The notes: generated from the sequence alone by a model not told the origin. A stretch of DNA of 64,000 nucleotides from JALYUM01 sp036688685 (GCF_036688685.1 NZ_JAQQPS010000002.1:1-64000), one strand, 5' to 3'; numbered from the stretch's first letter, positions 26,475 through 35,503 are shown. A program made the numbers and translations.

Positions 26475-26993
26475 TCAATGCACCTTCGCCGAGATCGCGT
26501 AATTGCTGACGCCCGTTTCCTCGTCATGCCGCAAGAACGTGGCCCCGACATGAAACCACGCCTCCGCTGACAGCAGGTGGCAGGCCAGCGGCAGCAAGCG
26601 CGTTTCCTCGCATTCGAGCCGCAACGCCAGGTTGCCGCAATACGCTTTCAGGAACGCCGGCAGCGACACTGCCCCTGGATAACGCAGGCATTCGTGCAGG
26701 CCGGGTAGCATCTCGCTGCCCATGCGCGCCAGCTGTTCAATTTCCCGCACCGAACTGCGCTCCGCCTCGCTGCCGCCGTCACCGAGCGCCGCGGCCGTGC
26801 GCAGGGCCGGCAGCAGGCAATTGTCGAGGCGTACCCGCTGGCGCGTTTCGGCGAATTCGATCAGGCGCTCGGCGCGCTCGCGGACCTGGGCCGGTGCGAA
26901 GGCCTGGATGCTGAGCTGCAGTTGCTGGATATACCGGCGCGCGCAAGCGCGCTCGCTGTCGATGATCGCCAGTGCGTAGCGCGCCAGCAGCAT
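26475..26993 (-). CDS. Hypothetical helical protein (possible hemerythrin-like)
   Basis: 172 residues, all predicted helical. The C-terminal LALRLECEETRLLPLACHLL resembles the third or fourth helix of hemerythrin HHE proteins (E-E-x-x-x-P), but the upstream histidines that would bind iron are not obvious. Assignment is therefore weak. It stands alone between an unknown gene and a divergent beta-propeller gene. Confidence 0.5.
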   Translation of the reverse strand: MLLARYALAIIDSERACARRYIQQLQLSIQAFAPAQVRERAERLIEFAETRQRVRLDNCLLPALRTAAALGDGGSEAERSSVREIEQLARMGSEMLPGLHECLRYPGAVSLPAFLKAYCGNLALRLECEETRLLPLACHLLSAEAWFHVGATFLRHDEETGVSNYAISAKVH

Positions 26994-27105
26994 GATGCTC
27001 TCCCATTTTTCAAGGCAGTTGCCAGCCTAGTCGCAGCGTGTGACAGGGGCATGACCTGCGCGCTGTTGTAAAATCGTCAGCATTGCCCACCACCCGAGAC
27101 CGTTC

Positions 27106-28140
27106 ATGCACCTGCGCACCTTGCCCTTGTTTCTGTTGCCTTGCCTTGCAGCATTTGCCGCCGAACCGGCCTGGCAAGCGCAGGATAGCGGCGTCACCGT
27201 CGAGCTGCGCGGCCTGTCCGTGGTCAGCGCCAAGGTGGCCTGGGCCAGCGGCGCGAACGGCACGGTGATCCGCACCGTCGACGGCGCGCACTGGGCGGCG
27301 GTGAATGTGCCGGACGCTGGCGCGATCGACCTGCGCGACATCCACGCGCTCGATGCCGACACCGCAATCGCAATGGGCGCCGGTACTGGCGCCGCCTCGC
27401 GCATTTACCGCACCACCGATGGCGGCGCTTCCTGGAAGTCGACGGCGATCAACGCCGTGGCGGCCGGCTTCTGGGACGCGCTGGCGTTCTGGGACGCGCG
27501 CCGTGGCCTGTTGTTGGGCGACCCGGTCGACGGCGTGTTTCAGGTGTATACCACCGGCGACGGCGGCCTGAGCTGGCAGGCCAGGGCAACGCGGGGACTG
27601 GAAGCGCTGGCAGGGGAGGGCGCCTTTGCCGCCAGCGGCACCTGCCTGTCGGTGGCCGGCAGCAACGACGCCTGGATCGTCTCGGGCAGCGCCGCGCAGG
27701 CGCGCGCGTTTCACTCGGCCGATGGCGGCATCAGCTGGCAAGCGGCGCTGCTGCCGATCGCCGCCGCGGCGCCCAGCCGCGGCGCCTTCTCGGTGGCATT
27801 CCTCGACCGCCGCACCGGCATGGCCGCCGGGGGCGATTACCGCGCGCCAAAACTGGACACCGGCAATGGCGCCCGCAGTACCGATGGCGGCGCCACCTGG
27901 CAGGCGGCGTCGATCTTGCCGTCCGGCTTCATGTCGGTGCTGGCCACGGTGCCGGGTGCGCCCAGGGCCATCGTCGCGGCGGGGCTGGCCGGCAGCGGCT
28001 ATTCGCTCGATGCCGGCCTGACCTGGACAGAACTGGGCAGCGTGCCGATGAATACGGTCGGTTTTGCCTCCGGCACGGCGGGCTGGGCAGTGGGGCCGAA
28101 AGGACTGGTCATGGCGTATCGGGGGCCGGTCTTGCGCTGA
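27106..28140 (+). CDS. Exported BNR/Ycf48-like beta-propeller protein
   Basis: 344 residues with a signal peptide (about 1-18, AAFAAEPA). The body has repeated BNR-type units, each with TDGGxSW or a close variant (RTTDGGASW, TTGDGGLSW, SADGGISW, STDGGATW), as in sialidase-like and Ycf48-like propellers. These give a ligand-binding scaffold and need not be enzymes. Proteobacterial relatives are often annotated as oxidoreductases without proof. Confidence 0.85.
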   Translation: MHLRTLPLFLLPCLAAFAAEPAWQAQDSGVTVELRGLSVVSAKVAWASGANGTVIRTVDGAHWAAVNVPDAGAIDLRDIHALDADTAIAMGAGTGAASRIYRTTDGGASWKSTAINAVAAGFWDALAFWDARRGLLLGDPVDGVFQVYTTGDGGLSWQARATRGLEALAGEGAFAASGTCLSVAGSNDAWIVSGSAAQARAFHSADGGISWQAALLPIAAAAPSRGAFSVAFLDRRTGMAAGGDYRAPKLDTGNGARSTDGGATWQAASILPSGFMSVLATVPGAPRAIVAAGLAGSGYSLDAGLTWTELGSVPMNTVGFASGTAGWAVGPKGLVMAYRGPVLR

Positions 28141-28230
28141 GGTGCAGCACCTTGACGTGGCGTGGCGTGCGCCATCGTGCCGTGGGTTTGGATAAAGTAC
28201 GGTCGAGCCTCGTTGCATAATGTTGAAAAC

Positions 28231-29754
28231 ATGTCCATGACCGAATCATCCAGCACCCATCAGCCCTCCGCCACGCCGCGCATGTCGACCGGTATTGCCG
28301 GCCTCGATACCATCCTCGGCGGCGGCCTGACGCCGCAGCGTATTTACCTGGTGGAGGGCACGCCGGGCACCGGCAAAACCACCGTCGGCCTGCAATTCCT
28401 GCTCGAAGGCGTGGCGCTGGGCGAGCGCGGGCTGTACATCACGCTGTCCGAAACGCAGGACGAGCTGGAGGCGGTGGCCGCCAGCCATGGCTGGTCGATC
28501 GCTGCCTTTTCGATTGTCGAACTGGCCAGCGAGACCGAGCTCGACGCCAATTCGCAGCAATCGATTTTTCACTCGTCCGAAGTGGAGCTGGGTGAAACCG
28601 CGCGCAAGGTGATGACGCGGGTGGACGACTACAAGCCGGCGCGGGTGGTCTTCGACAGCCTGTCCGAGCTGCGCCTGCTGGCGCAAAATCCGCTGCGTTA
28701 CCGGCGCCAGATTCTGGCCTTGAAACAGTTCTTTTCCACGCGCGCGTGCACCGTGCTGCTGCTCGACGACCGCTCGGCCACGACGTCCGACCAACAACTG
28801 CACAGCATTGCGCACGGGGTCATCCGCCTCGAGCAGCTGCCGCAGGAATTCGGCAAGGAGCGACGGCGCGTGTCGATCGTCAAAATGCGTGGCATCAAAT
28901 TTCGCGGCGGCTTCCACGACTACATCCTTGACACCGGCGGCATCGTCATGTTCCCGCGCCTGGTGGCGGCAGATCACAGCGGCGCGTTTCAGCCGATGAT
29001 TCACTCGACCGGCATGCCCGGCATCGACGCCATGCTGGGCGGCGGCCTGGCGGCCGGTACCAATACGCTGGTGGTGGGGCCGTCCGGGATCGGCAAGACC
29101 ACCTTGTCGGCCCAGTGCCTGCTGGCGGCGCTGCAGCGCGGCGAGGCGGCGTCGCTGTATCTGTTCGATGAGGGCCTGGGTACCTTTTTTGCCCGTACCG
29201 CGGCGCTGGCCATGGACTTGTCCGGCTACATCGCCAGCGGCCAGTTGAAAGTCCAGCACGTCGACCCGGCCGAACTGGCGCCGGGCGAGTTTGCCCACAT
29301 GTTGCGCGGCGACGTGGAAAACATGGGGGCGCGTTTCATCGTCATCGACAGCCTGAACGCCTACCTGCAAGCGATGCCCGGCGAGCAATACCTCACCTTG
29401 CAGATGCATGAATTGCTGACGTATCTGAACGGGCAGGGCGTGACCACCGTGCTGATTCTGGGCCAGCACGGCCTGATCGGCGACATCCGCGCCGACATTG
29501 ACATGAGCTACCTCTCCGACGCCACCCTGATGCTGCGCTTTTTCGAGTCGAACGGCAGGCTGCACCGCGCGGTCACCGCCATCAAGAGCCGCATCAGCGA
29601 CCATGCGCTGACCATCCACGAATTGCGTATCGGCGCGGCCGGCATTGAAGTGGGCGCGGCGCTGGAAGGGTTCGAAGGCGTGCTGTCCGGCCTGCCCACC
29701 TACCGCGGCAAGACGCCGATGCTGCGCGACGACAGTGCCCATGCTGCGCCATAA
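28231..29754 (+). CDS. KaiC-like tandem RecA ATPase
   Basis: 507 residues with two KaiC domains. Walker A motifs are GTPGTGKTT (from 43) and GPSGIGKTT (from 283). Each domain begins with a S/TGxxGLD-type start (MSTGIAGLDTILGGG, TGMPGIDAMLGGG). Circadian KaiC has the same two-domain layout, but no kaiA or kaiB is nearby. It overlaps the hybrid kinase gene by 14 bases, so the two products very likely act together, probably in phosphorelay signalling. Confidence 0.9.
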   Translation: MSMTESSSTHQPSATPRMSTGIAGLDTILGGGLTPQRIYLVEGTPGTGKTTVGLQFLLEGVALGERGLYITLSETQDELEAVAASHGWSIAAFSIVELASETELDANSQQSIFHSSEVELGETARKVMTRVDDYKPARVVFDSLSELRLLAQNPLRYRRQILALKQFFSTRACTVLLLDDRSATTSDQQLHSIAHGVIRLEQLPQEFGKERRRVSIVKMRGIKFRGGFHDYILDTGGIVMFPRLVAADHSGAFQPMIHSTGMPGIDAMLGGGLAAGTNTLVVGPSGIGKTTLSAQCLLAALQRGEAASLYLFDEGLGTFFARTAALAMDLSGYIASGQLKVQHVDPAELAPGEFAHMLRGDVENMGARFIVIDSLNAYLQAMPGEQYLTLQMHELLTYLNGQGVTTVLILGQHGLIGDIRADIDMSYLSDATLMLRFFESNGRLHRAVTAIKSRISDHALTIHELRIGAAGIEVGAALEGFEGVLSGLPTYRGKTPMLRDDSAHAAP

Positions 29755-31456
29755 GGTGAGCGCCAGTTTCGAGGAGCGCTTGCTGGTGCTGGCGCCGCGC
29801 GGGCGCGACCAGGACGTGATCCTGCGCGTGCTGCAGGCCCAGGGCATTGTGTGCGAAGGGATCGACACCCTGGCCGCACTGGTGGACGCGATGGCGGCCG
29901 GCGCCGGCGCGGCCCTGCTGGCCGAGGAGGCGCTGCGCAGCGCCGACATCGCCAGCCTGATCGGCGCGCTCGAGGCGCAGGAAGCCTGGTCCGATTTTCC
30001 GTTCGTGATCCTGGTGTCGTCGGAAAATGTGAAGGCGCGCCAGGAATCGAATGTGCTGCTGGCGCGGCTCGGCAACGTTATCATGCTGGAGCGGCCCCTG
30101 AACACCGAAACCTTGCACAGCGCCACCCTGGCCGCACTGCGCGGGCGGCGCCGCCAGTATGCGGCGCGCGACGTGCTGCTCGACCTGTCGCGCACGGCCG
30201 ACAGCCTGCATGGCAGCAAGGCCGAACTGGTGCGCCTGAACGAAACGCTCGAATCGCGCATCGACGAGCGCACGCGCGCGCTGGCGCTGGCCAACGACCG
30301 CCTGATGACCGAAGCGTTCGAGCGCGAACGGGTCCAGCAGGCGCTGATGCAGTTCCAGAAAATGGAGGCGGTGGGCCAACTCACCGGCGGCATCGCCCAC
30401 GATTTCAACAACCTGCTCAATGTTGTGCAGGGCAGCATGGACCTGATCCTGATGATGTCGCAGGACGCCACCACCCGGCGCCGCGCCGAAGTGGCGCGCA
30501 AGGCGTGTCAGCAGGGGGCCAAACTGACCAGCCAGCTGCTGGCGTTTTCGCGCAACCAGCGCCTCGACCTGAAACCGACAGCGGTGCCAGCGATGCTGGC
30601 CGGTGTGCGCGAACTGCTGGCCACCTCGCTCGGCTCCAGCGTGCAGTTTTCCATTGACGTCGAGGACAGCGCCCATTGGGTCATGGCCGACACCAACCAG
30701 ATGGAAATGGCCTTGATTAACCTGGCCATCAATGCGCGCGACGCCATGCCGGGCGGCGGCCAACTGCGCATTCATGCGGCCCGTGCCGTGCCGCCGGTGG
30801 AACTGAACGCCGGAGAATATGTCCGGATTGCCGTCACCGACACCGGCGAAGGGATGAGCCCGGCCGTCATGGCCAAGGTGTTCGAGCCGTTCTTCACCAC
30901 CAAGGGCGTGGGCAAGGGAACCGGTTTGGGTTTGTCGCAAGTGTATGGCATGGCGCAGCAATCGGGCGGCAGCGCGCGTGTTACCAGTACGCAGGGCGAG
31001 GGCACGACGGTCGAAATCTGGCTGCGCGTGGCTGCCGCGCCGGCGCGTGCTGTGCAGGTGGAAGCGCGCAGCGGCCCGCGCCGGTCGCAAACCGGCGCGC
31101 GCATCCTGGTGGTGGAAGACGACAGCCTGGTGCGCCAGTCGATGGTGGAATCGCTCGAGGCGCTGGGCTACCTGGTCACGCCGGCCGGCGACGGCGAAGC
31201 GGGCTTGCGCGAACTGCAGCGCGAGCGCCCGCACCTGATGATCACCGACTACCTGATGCCCGGCATGACCGGCGCCGAGCTGGTGCAGCGTGCCAGTGTC
31301 GATTATCCCGGCCTGCCGATGATTATCTCGACCGGGTACGCCGACATGGAGGCGGTGGACAAGGTCATCGGCAGTAATTATGTGCTGCGCAAACCGTTCG
31401 AGCTGTCGGAGCTGGCCAACAGCGTCGACAAGGCGCTGCACAGGATGCACACGTAA
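29741..31456 (+). CDS. Hybrid sensor histidine kinase with pseudo-receiver N-terminus
   Basis: 571 residues. The N-terminal ~135 residues fold like a receiver, but the phosphoacceptor site appears replaced (ALLAEEAL). A coiled coil leads to HisKA with the phosphoacceptor His220 (GGIAHDFNNLL), then the HATPase_c domain (INLAINARDAMP, DTGEGM, GTGLGLS), and a C-terminal receiver with ILVVEDD and MITDYLMPG. The start at 29741 lies inside the end of the KaiC gene. No membrane helix: it is a cytoplasmic kinase. Confidence 0.9.
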   Translation: MLRHKVSASFEERLLVLAPRGRDQDVILRVLQAQGIVCEGIDTLAALVDAMAAGAGAALLAEEALRSADIASLIGALEAQEAWSDFPFVILVSSENVKARQESNVLLARLGNVIMLERPLNTETLHSATLAALRGRRRQYAARDVLLDLSRTADSLHGSKAELVRLNETLESRIDERTRALALANDRLMTEAFERERVQQALMQFQKMEAVGQLTGGIAHDFNNLLNVVQGSMDLILMMSQDATTRRRAEVARKACQQGAKLTSQLLAFSRNQRLDLKPTAVPAMLAGVRELLATSLGSSVQFSIDVEDSAHWVMADTNQMEMALINLAINARDAMPGGGQLRIHAARAVPPVELNAGEYVRIAVTDTGEGMSPAVMAKVFEPFFTTKGVGKGTGLGLSQVYGMAQQSGGSARVTSTQGEGTTVEIWLRVAAAPARAVQVEARSGPRRSQTGARILVVEDDSLVRQSMVESLEALGYLVTPAGDGEAGLRELQRERPHLMITDYLMPGMTGAELVQRASVDYPGLPMIISTGYADMEAVDKVIGSNYVLRKPFELSELANSVDKALHRMHT

Positions 31457-31458
31457 AA

Positions 31459-31484
31459 ATGGCCCGGGGTGCAGCCCGGGCCAT
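31459..31484 (-). terminator. Rho-independent terminator (possibly bidirectional)
   Basis: The arms ATGGCCCGGG (31459-31468) and CCCGGGCCAT (31475-31484) form a 10-bp stem with a six-base loop. On the minus strand it is followed by TTTTT, so it ends the PEP-CTERM gene at 31510. It also sits directly after the kinase stop on the plus strand. Confidence 0.8.
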
Positions 31485-31509
31485 CCTGCCGCAGTACGGA
31501 ATCGATCGC

Positions 31510-32100
31510 TTACGCGGCCGCTTGCATGCCGGCCCGGCGGCGGCGGCCGCAATAGCCCATCATGGCCAGGCCAGCGCCGAGCAGCAGCGCGCTGCCTGGC
31601 TCGGGGACGTCGCTTGCAGGAACCGGGTCGCCGGCGAAGTAGAACGTGACGCTGCCGAAGTTCCAGATGCCGTCCGGGGTCACCTTTTCATCATCGAAAA
31701 ATTCGCTAAACTCCAGGCGCAGGATGCCATCGGCGCCGACACTGAAGCTCAGGTTCTGGGCAAGCAGGTTCACCAGGCGCGAGTACATTCCCGTCGCCGA
31801 TGCGTCCACGTTGAATGCCGGGGCGAGGTTCCCGCCGACCGACCTGATCGAATCGGTGTAGGTCAGGGTGACTTCGGAAAGCCAGCTGGGATCGAACGCC
31901 GTAAGGTTGACGTTGTAAGCAATGCCGGTAACCGTCGCGTTCGCGCCCACGTCGAGCAGGAAGACCGGATTTTGCGGCGCACCGAGTTGGCCGTAGCTCT
32001 GGATGCCGCGCACGTCGAACGTGATCGGTGTCGCAAACACGGATGTGCAAGCAAAAACGGACAAACCGATCAGCAGTTTATGTAGTGAACGCAGCAACAT
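31510..32100 (-). CDS. PEP-CTERM sorting-domain protein (paralogue A)
   Basis: 196 residues. Signal peptide LLIGLSVFACTSVFATP, then a beta-rich body with YNVNLTAFDPSWLSEVTL and GADGILRLEFSEFFDD, and the tail DVPEPGSALLLGAGLAMMGY followed by RRRR. The ATG at 32100 is preferred because GGAG stands six bases upstream. It is clearly paralogous to the gene at 32360 (same order of motifs, matching 5' regions). It probably goes to the exosortase-linked surface pathway. Confidence 0.92.
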   Translation of the reverse strand: MLLRSLHKLLIGLSVFACTSVFATPITFDVRGIQSYGQLGAPQNPVFLLDVGANATVTGIAYNVNLTAFDPSWLSEVTLTYTDSIRSVGGNLAPAFNVDASATGMYSRLVNLLAQNLSFSVGADGILRLEFSEFFDDEKVTPDGIWNFGSVTFYFAGDPVPASDVPEPGSALLLGAGLAMMGYCGRRRRAGMQAAA

Positions 32101-32132
32101 GACCATCTCCGAAAGTGTAGGCATATTAGTTA

Positions 32133-32148
32133 TGCAAAAAGCATGCCA
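32133..32148 (-). promoter_or_regulatory. Sigma-54 (RpoN) promoter of paralogue A
   Basis: On the minus strand: TGGCATGCTTTTTGCA. This fits TGGCACG-N4-TTGCA with one mismatch; GG and GC are ten bases apart as required. It sits 33 bases upstream of the start codon. Confidence 0.8.
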
Positions 32149-32171
32149 GTCAAGATGATTATGCCATGTGG

Positions 32172-32238
32172 TTGATTTATATAGATAAATTAAATTCAGT
32201 CGATTGATCGGCTTGTGAAATGTAAGTTTTATCGACAG
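32172..32238 (-). promoter_or_regulatory. Conserved upstream block (possible activator site), paralogue A
   Basis: Two stretches, 32172-32189 and 32221-32238, match stretches at the same distances upstream of the second PEP-CTERM gene: 49 bases between their starts in both cases and 72 bases from the start codon. Lying upstream of a sigma-54 promoter, they are good candidates for enhancer-binding-protein sites. Confidence 0.6.
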
Positions 32239-32310
32239 TAAAATTATTTGAACAATAAACTTGTTTTCATAAGTCTATAAAAACCGTTCATTATTAATTC
32301 TGCATATAAA

Positions 32311-32351
32311 AAGCAGCTTGCCCGGGCCTGTATGCAGGGGCCGCGCTGCTC
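32311..32351 (-). terminator. Rho-independent terminator of paralogue B
   Basis: On the minus strand AGCAGC pairs with GCTGCT around a GC-rich inner stem, followed by TTTTTAT. It stands just after the stop of the PEP-CTERM gene at 32360. Confidence 0.65.
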
Positions 32352-32359
32352 TTGCCCTG

Positions 32360-32944
32360 TCAAGCAGCATCTTTCGCGTGACGGCGGCGCGCCGAATAGG
32401 CCATCAGCGCCAGGCCAGCGCCCATCAGCAGTCCGCTGGCAGGCTCGGGGACGTTGCCGGGCGGCGTATCGACAGCGTCGGTGGTGAAGGTGATGGTGCC
32501 GAAATTCCACATGCCGTCAGGCGACACTGACGCATCGTTGAAGTCTTCATAGAACTCGAGGCGGAGCAGGCCGTCGGCGCCCACCTGGAAGTCCAGGCCC
32601 AGATCGACCAGACTGGCCGAGCCTGCGTAACTAGCGGTGCCTGGATGGTCATCCTCAAAGCCTGGTGTAAAGAACACGCCGGTCGACTGGTCCGTGTCGC
32701 CAAAATACAAGCTCAGTTCGGACAGGTAGCTTGGCCTAAATGCGGTGACGTTGACGTTGTACGAGACGTCGGTAATGGTAGCGAAGGCACCCACATTAAA
32801 GGAGAGAACCGTATTCGCGCTACTGCCCTCTGCGGCATAGCTGCGGATGCCGGCAACATTCACGACCAGCGGTGCTGCAAACACGGAAGTGCAGGCCAGT
32901 AAGGACAAGCTGACGATTAATTTGCTCAGGGATCGCATGGTCAT
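32360..32944 (-). CDS. PEP-CTERM sorting-domain protein (paralogue B)
   Basis: 194 residues. Signal peptide LIVSLSLLACTSVFAAP, body with YNVNVTAFRPSYLSELSLYF and GADGLLRLEFYEDFND, tail VPEPASGLLMGAGLALMAY then RRRH. It is about as long as paralogue A and aligns with it along its whole length. GGAG stands six bases before the ATG. The tandem pair probably arose by a duplication that included the promoter region. Confidence 0.92.
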   Translation of the reverse strand: MTMRSLSKLIVSLSLLACTSVFAAPLVVNVAGIRSYAAEGSSANTVLSFNVGAFATITDVSYNVNVTAFRPSYLSELSLYFGDTDQSTGVFFTPGFEDDHPGTASYAGSASLVDLGLDFQVGADGLLRLEFYEDFNDASVSPDGMWNFGTITFTTDAVDTPPGNVPEPASGLLMGAGLALMAYSARRRHAKDAA

Positions 32945-32977
32945 GGGATTCTCCGGTTCAGGTGAAATTATCCAGCG

Positions 32978-32993
32978 AGCAGAAAGCGTGCCA
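32978..32993 (-). promoter_or_regulatory. Sigma-54 (RpoN) promoter of paralogue B
   Basis: On the minus strand: TGGCACGCTTTCTGCT. The -24 half is perfect, and the -12 half keeps GC ten bases after GG. It lies 34 bases upstream of the start codon, almost as in paralogue A. Confidence 0.8.
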
Positions 32994-33015
32994 GTGATTT
33001 ATTTTATTCTAACTA

Positions 33016-33082
33016 CTTGATTTCTATAAAATAAAAACACGACGATCGATATGCGTTTCATTAGCTGTAAATTTTCTCGACA
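33016..33082 (-). promoter_or_regulatory. Conserved upstream block (possible activator site), paralogue B
   Basis: The stretches 33016-33034 (TTGATTTCTATAAAATAAA on the plus strand) and 33065-33082 (TGTAAATTTTCTCGACAG) match 32172-32189 and 32221-32238 with the same spacing. They are likely binding sites for the regulator that drives the sigma-54 promoter. Confidence 0.6.
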
Positions 33083-33269
33083 GCCGGCGCTTATTCGAAG
33101 AACGATGTATTGAATTAATGAAAGTTAACTTCTATTTATTGAAATATTGCTGAGATATATTGTTGTATTGCGCGTATGTTCTCTTGGCATTTCAAGGTTC
33201 AAGCCGATGACATGATTTGCTCGACACTGGCTGGCAGTCCCAGCACAACAATATCAACGGAGCAAACCC

Positions 33270-34070
33270 ATGACAAACCGCCGCAACCTGCTCAAGGCAG
33301 GCACTTCCACCCTCATCGGCGGTCTGATCGCCAGCGCCGGCCGCGCCGTCTCGGCCCAGGACACCGTGCCTGCTGCTGCTGCTGTGAACGTGCGGTCGGT
33401 GCCGCCGCTGGCCGCCAGCCTCGGCATGCGCGCCTGGCGACCTGTGCCCTGGGTGCGAGCGCTACCCCCGGCCTGGTGGTGGTGCTCGATGACGGGGCCA
33501 TGGTCGACGTGAAAGCCGGCCGGCCTTGAACAACTGCGTCTGCTGGTCGAGCGGGCGGCGCAACGCAAGACCGGCTTGCTGCCGGTGGCGCAGGCGCGCT
33601 TTCTGTCGCCGATTCCGCGCCCGGACCGCAACATCTATTGCGTCGTCTGGAATTATCTGGACCATTTCGAAGAAGGCAAAAACGCGCGCGTCGACAAGGT
33701 CGTCGACAAGCTGCCCGATCACCTGGTGTTCTTCACCAAGGGCAAAAGCCTCGATGGCCACGGCCCGATGGGTCCGTGGATTGTCAGCGCGGCCGGTGTG
33801 AAACTCGATGACGTGCGCGTGATCTGCCGCGTCAACGGCGTGGAAAAGCAGAATGGCAGCTACCAGCAGATGTACTTCAAGATCCCGCGCATCATCGCCG
33901 AACTGTCGCGCGGGATGACGCTGGAACCGGGCGACATCATCGCCACCGGCACGCCGTCGGGTGTCGGCTTTGCGCGCAAGCCGCAGGAGTTCCTCAAGGA
34001 CGGCGATGTGATGGAGACCGAGATTACCGGGGTGGGCGTGATCCGCAACACGATTCGCGCGAAGACGTAA
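33270..34070 (+). pseudogene. Broken Tat-exported fumarylacetoacetate-hydrolase-family gene
   Basis: The N-terminus has a twin-arginine leader (NRRNLLKAGTSTLIGGL, residues 3-19). The frame then shifts near 33440 (LATCALGASATPG continues in another frame) and returns near 33530 (LEQLRLLVERAAQ). In the last part, LPDHLVFFTK is joined directly to GKSLDGHGPMGPW. In intact family members some 70-80 residues lie between these points, including acidic metal ligands. The tail SRGMTLEPGDIIATGTPSG is well preserved. Two frameshifts plus a core deletion mean no active enzyme is made. Confidence 0.85.
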
Positions 34071-34182
34071 GCCTTGAGGGTGTTTGTCGTCGATCACGGC
34101 CTGGTCCGCATCGTCGGCCAGTGCGCCGCGGCTTCCGTTACACTGGGGCACTTCCGACCAACTTGCCAGCAGGAGCCACGCC

Positions 34183-34590
34183 ATGCACGACCTCACCCTC
34201 CCCGAAAAAATCTGGCAGCGCGCCTGCGGCAATGGACCGGCATCGCCAGGCACGGGCGACATCGCGCTGATGGCATTGCTGACGTTTCACGGCCTGGTGA
34301 TGAACATGGGCGCGCTGCATGCCATCAAATGCCTGAGCGCCGACCAGGTGGCCGCGTCGCGCGCCGCGTATCGCTATTTTGGCTTCGGGAATATTGCCGG
34401 CATTATCGGGGCAGGGCAGCATGCCATCGCCCAGGAACTCGATGCGTGCGAGCTGGAAGAGACGCTCGAAGAAGCCTACGGCGCCATCATCGATAACGAC
34501 GCTGTGCTGTTGAAGGCTTTCGAGGACCATTACGCGCATGCACCAGCGGACTACGCAGCGCTCGCGGACGGCGCGGCAGGGCAGTTGTAG
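34183..34590 (+). CDS. Hypothetical protein
   Basis: 135 residues, with AGGAG eight bases before the ATG. No family recognised. It is helical, with MNMGALHAIKCLSADQVAAS and ELEETLEEAYGAIIDNDAVL, and no signal peptide or membrane segment. It stands alone between the broken hydrolase and a lipoprotein gene. Confidence 0.6.
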   Translation: MHDLTLPEKIWQRACGNGPASPGTGDIALMALLTFHGLVMNMGALHAIKCLSADQVAASRAAYRYFGFGNIAGIIGAGQHAIAQELDACELEETLEEAYGAIIDNDAVLLKAFEDHYAHAPADYAALADGAAGQL

Positions 34591-34677
34591 ACCCCGTTCT
34601 ATTCGGTTCGCATGAAATAAAAAGAAGTTGATTTGTGGTTATTATTTGTTTTTATAATAATTTCTGGAGATCACTTC

Positions 34678-35496
34678 ATGCAAACCAAACTGGCAGTTCC
34701 CGCACTTTCGCTAGTGATGGCAACCCTGCTCGCTGCATGCGGCGGCGGTGGTGGCGACAGCGCCTCGCCTGCAGCGGCCGCGCCCACCACGCCAGCCACC
34801 ACCACGCCCGTCGTCACCACCCCCGCACCGGTTCTGGCCAGTGCGCAGGACACGTATATCGGCACGCTCTCGGACGGGCGCGAGCACCAGACCATCGTGC
34901 TGGAAAACGACCAGTTCTATACGATGTACGGGCGCACCGCTGGCGGCGCTTTCGGGATCGAAGGCTTCTTGCAGGGCAACGGCAAATCGAATAACGGCAG
35001 TTTCAGCGCCACCGACGTGGTCGATTCCACCACCACCACGCTGCGGACGGGTGCGACGGTCACTGCGACGTATGCGCCGGGCGTCAGTTTGAACGGCAGC
35101 GTGGTGGAAGCCGGCAGCAGCGTGAGCTTTACCAGCGCGCCGATCAGCACCGCTGTCTTCAATTACAACGCCACGCCCAAGCTGACCGACCTGGCCGGTT
35201 CGTGGAGCCTGACTTCCCTGCGTGGCACCTCGAACATCTTCACGGTGACCTCGACCGGCGCCTTCACCGCCACCTCGGGTGCGTGCACCTTCAGTGGTGC
35301 ATTCGTGCCACGCGCCTCCGGCAAAAACATTTTCGATGTCAACATGACGTTCGGCGCGGCGCCGTGCGTGCTGGCCGGGCAAACCATCAAGGGCATCGCT
35401 GTCAGCTATGTGCTCACCAACGGCAAGCGCCAGCTGATCATCGCCGGCCTCGATGCCGGTCGCACCAACAGCGCAGCGTTTGTCGGCGTGCGCTAA
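34678..35496 (+). CDS. Hypothetical lipoprotein
   Basis: 272 residues. Lipobox LLAACGGGGG (Cys21), then a Ser/Thr/Pro-rich linker, then a beta-rich body of about 210 residues with two cysteines near the end (SGACTFSGA, AAPCVLAG). No domain recognised. TTGATT (34628) and TATAAT (34653) with a 19-base spacer could be its promoter, and CTGGAG is the ribosome site. It is probably anchored in the outer membrane. Confidence 0.8.
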   Translation: MQTKLAVPALSLVMATLLAACGGGGGDSASPAAAAPTTPATTTPVVTTPAPVLASAQDTYIGTLSDGREHQTIVLENDQFYTMYGRTAGGAFGIEGFLQGNGKSNNGSFSATDVVDSTTTTLRTGATVTATYAPGVSLNGSVVEAGSSVSFTSAPISTAVFNYNATPKLTDLAGSWSLTSLRGTSNIFTVTSTGAFTATSGACTFSGAFVPRASGKNIFDVNMTFGAAPCVLAGQTIKGIAVSYVLTNGKRQLIIAGLDAGRTNSAAFVGVR

Positions 35497-35503
35497 CAAC
35501 CTT

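Larger units (their letters stand above)
32945..33269. other. AT-rich intergenic region, no gene
   Basis: This holds the 5' control region of the PEP-CTERM gene at 32360 and, at the other end, the promoter region of the broken hydrolase at 33270. Apart from the sigma-54 promoter and the conserved block, nothing else was recognised. Confidence 0.6.

Noticed and set aside
28246..30501. Open frame of 751 codons on the minus strand
   Set aside because: Antisense to the KaiC and kinase genes, both of which carry clear motifs; composition is that of a shadow.
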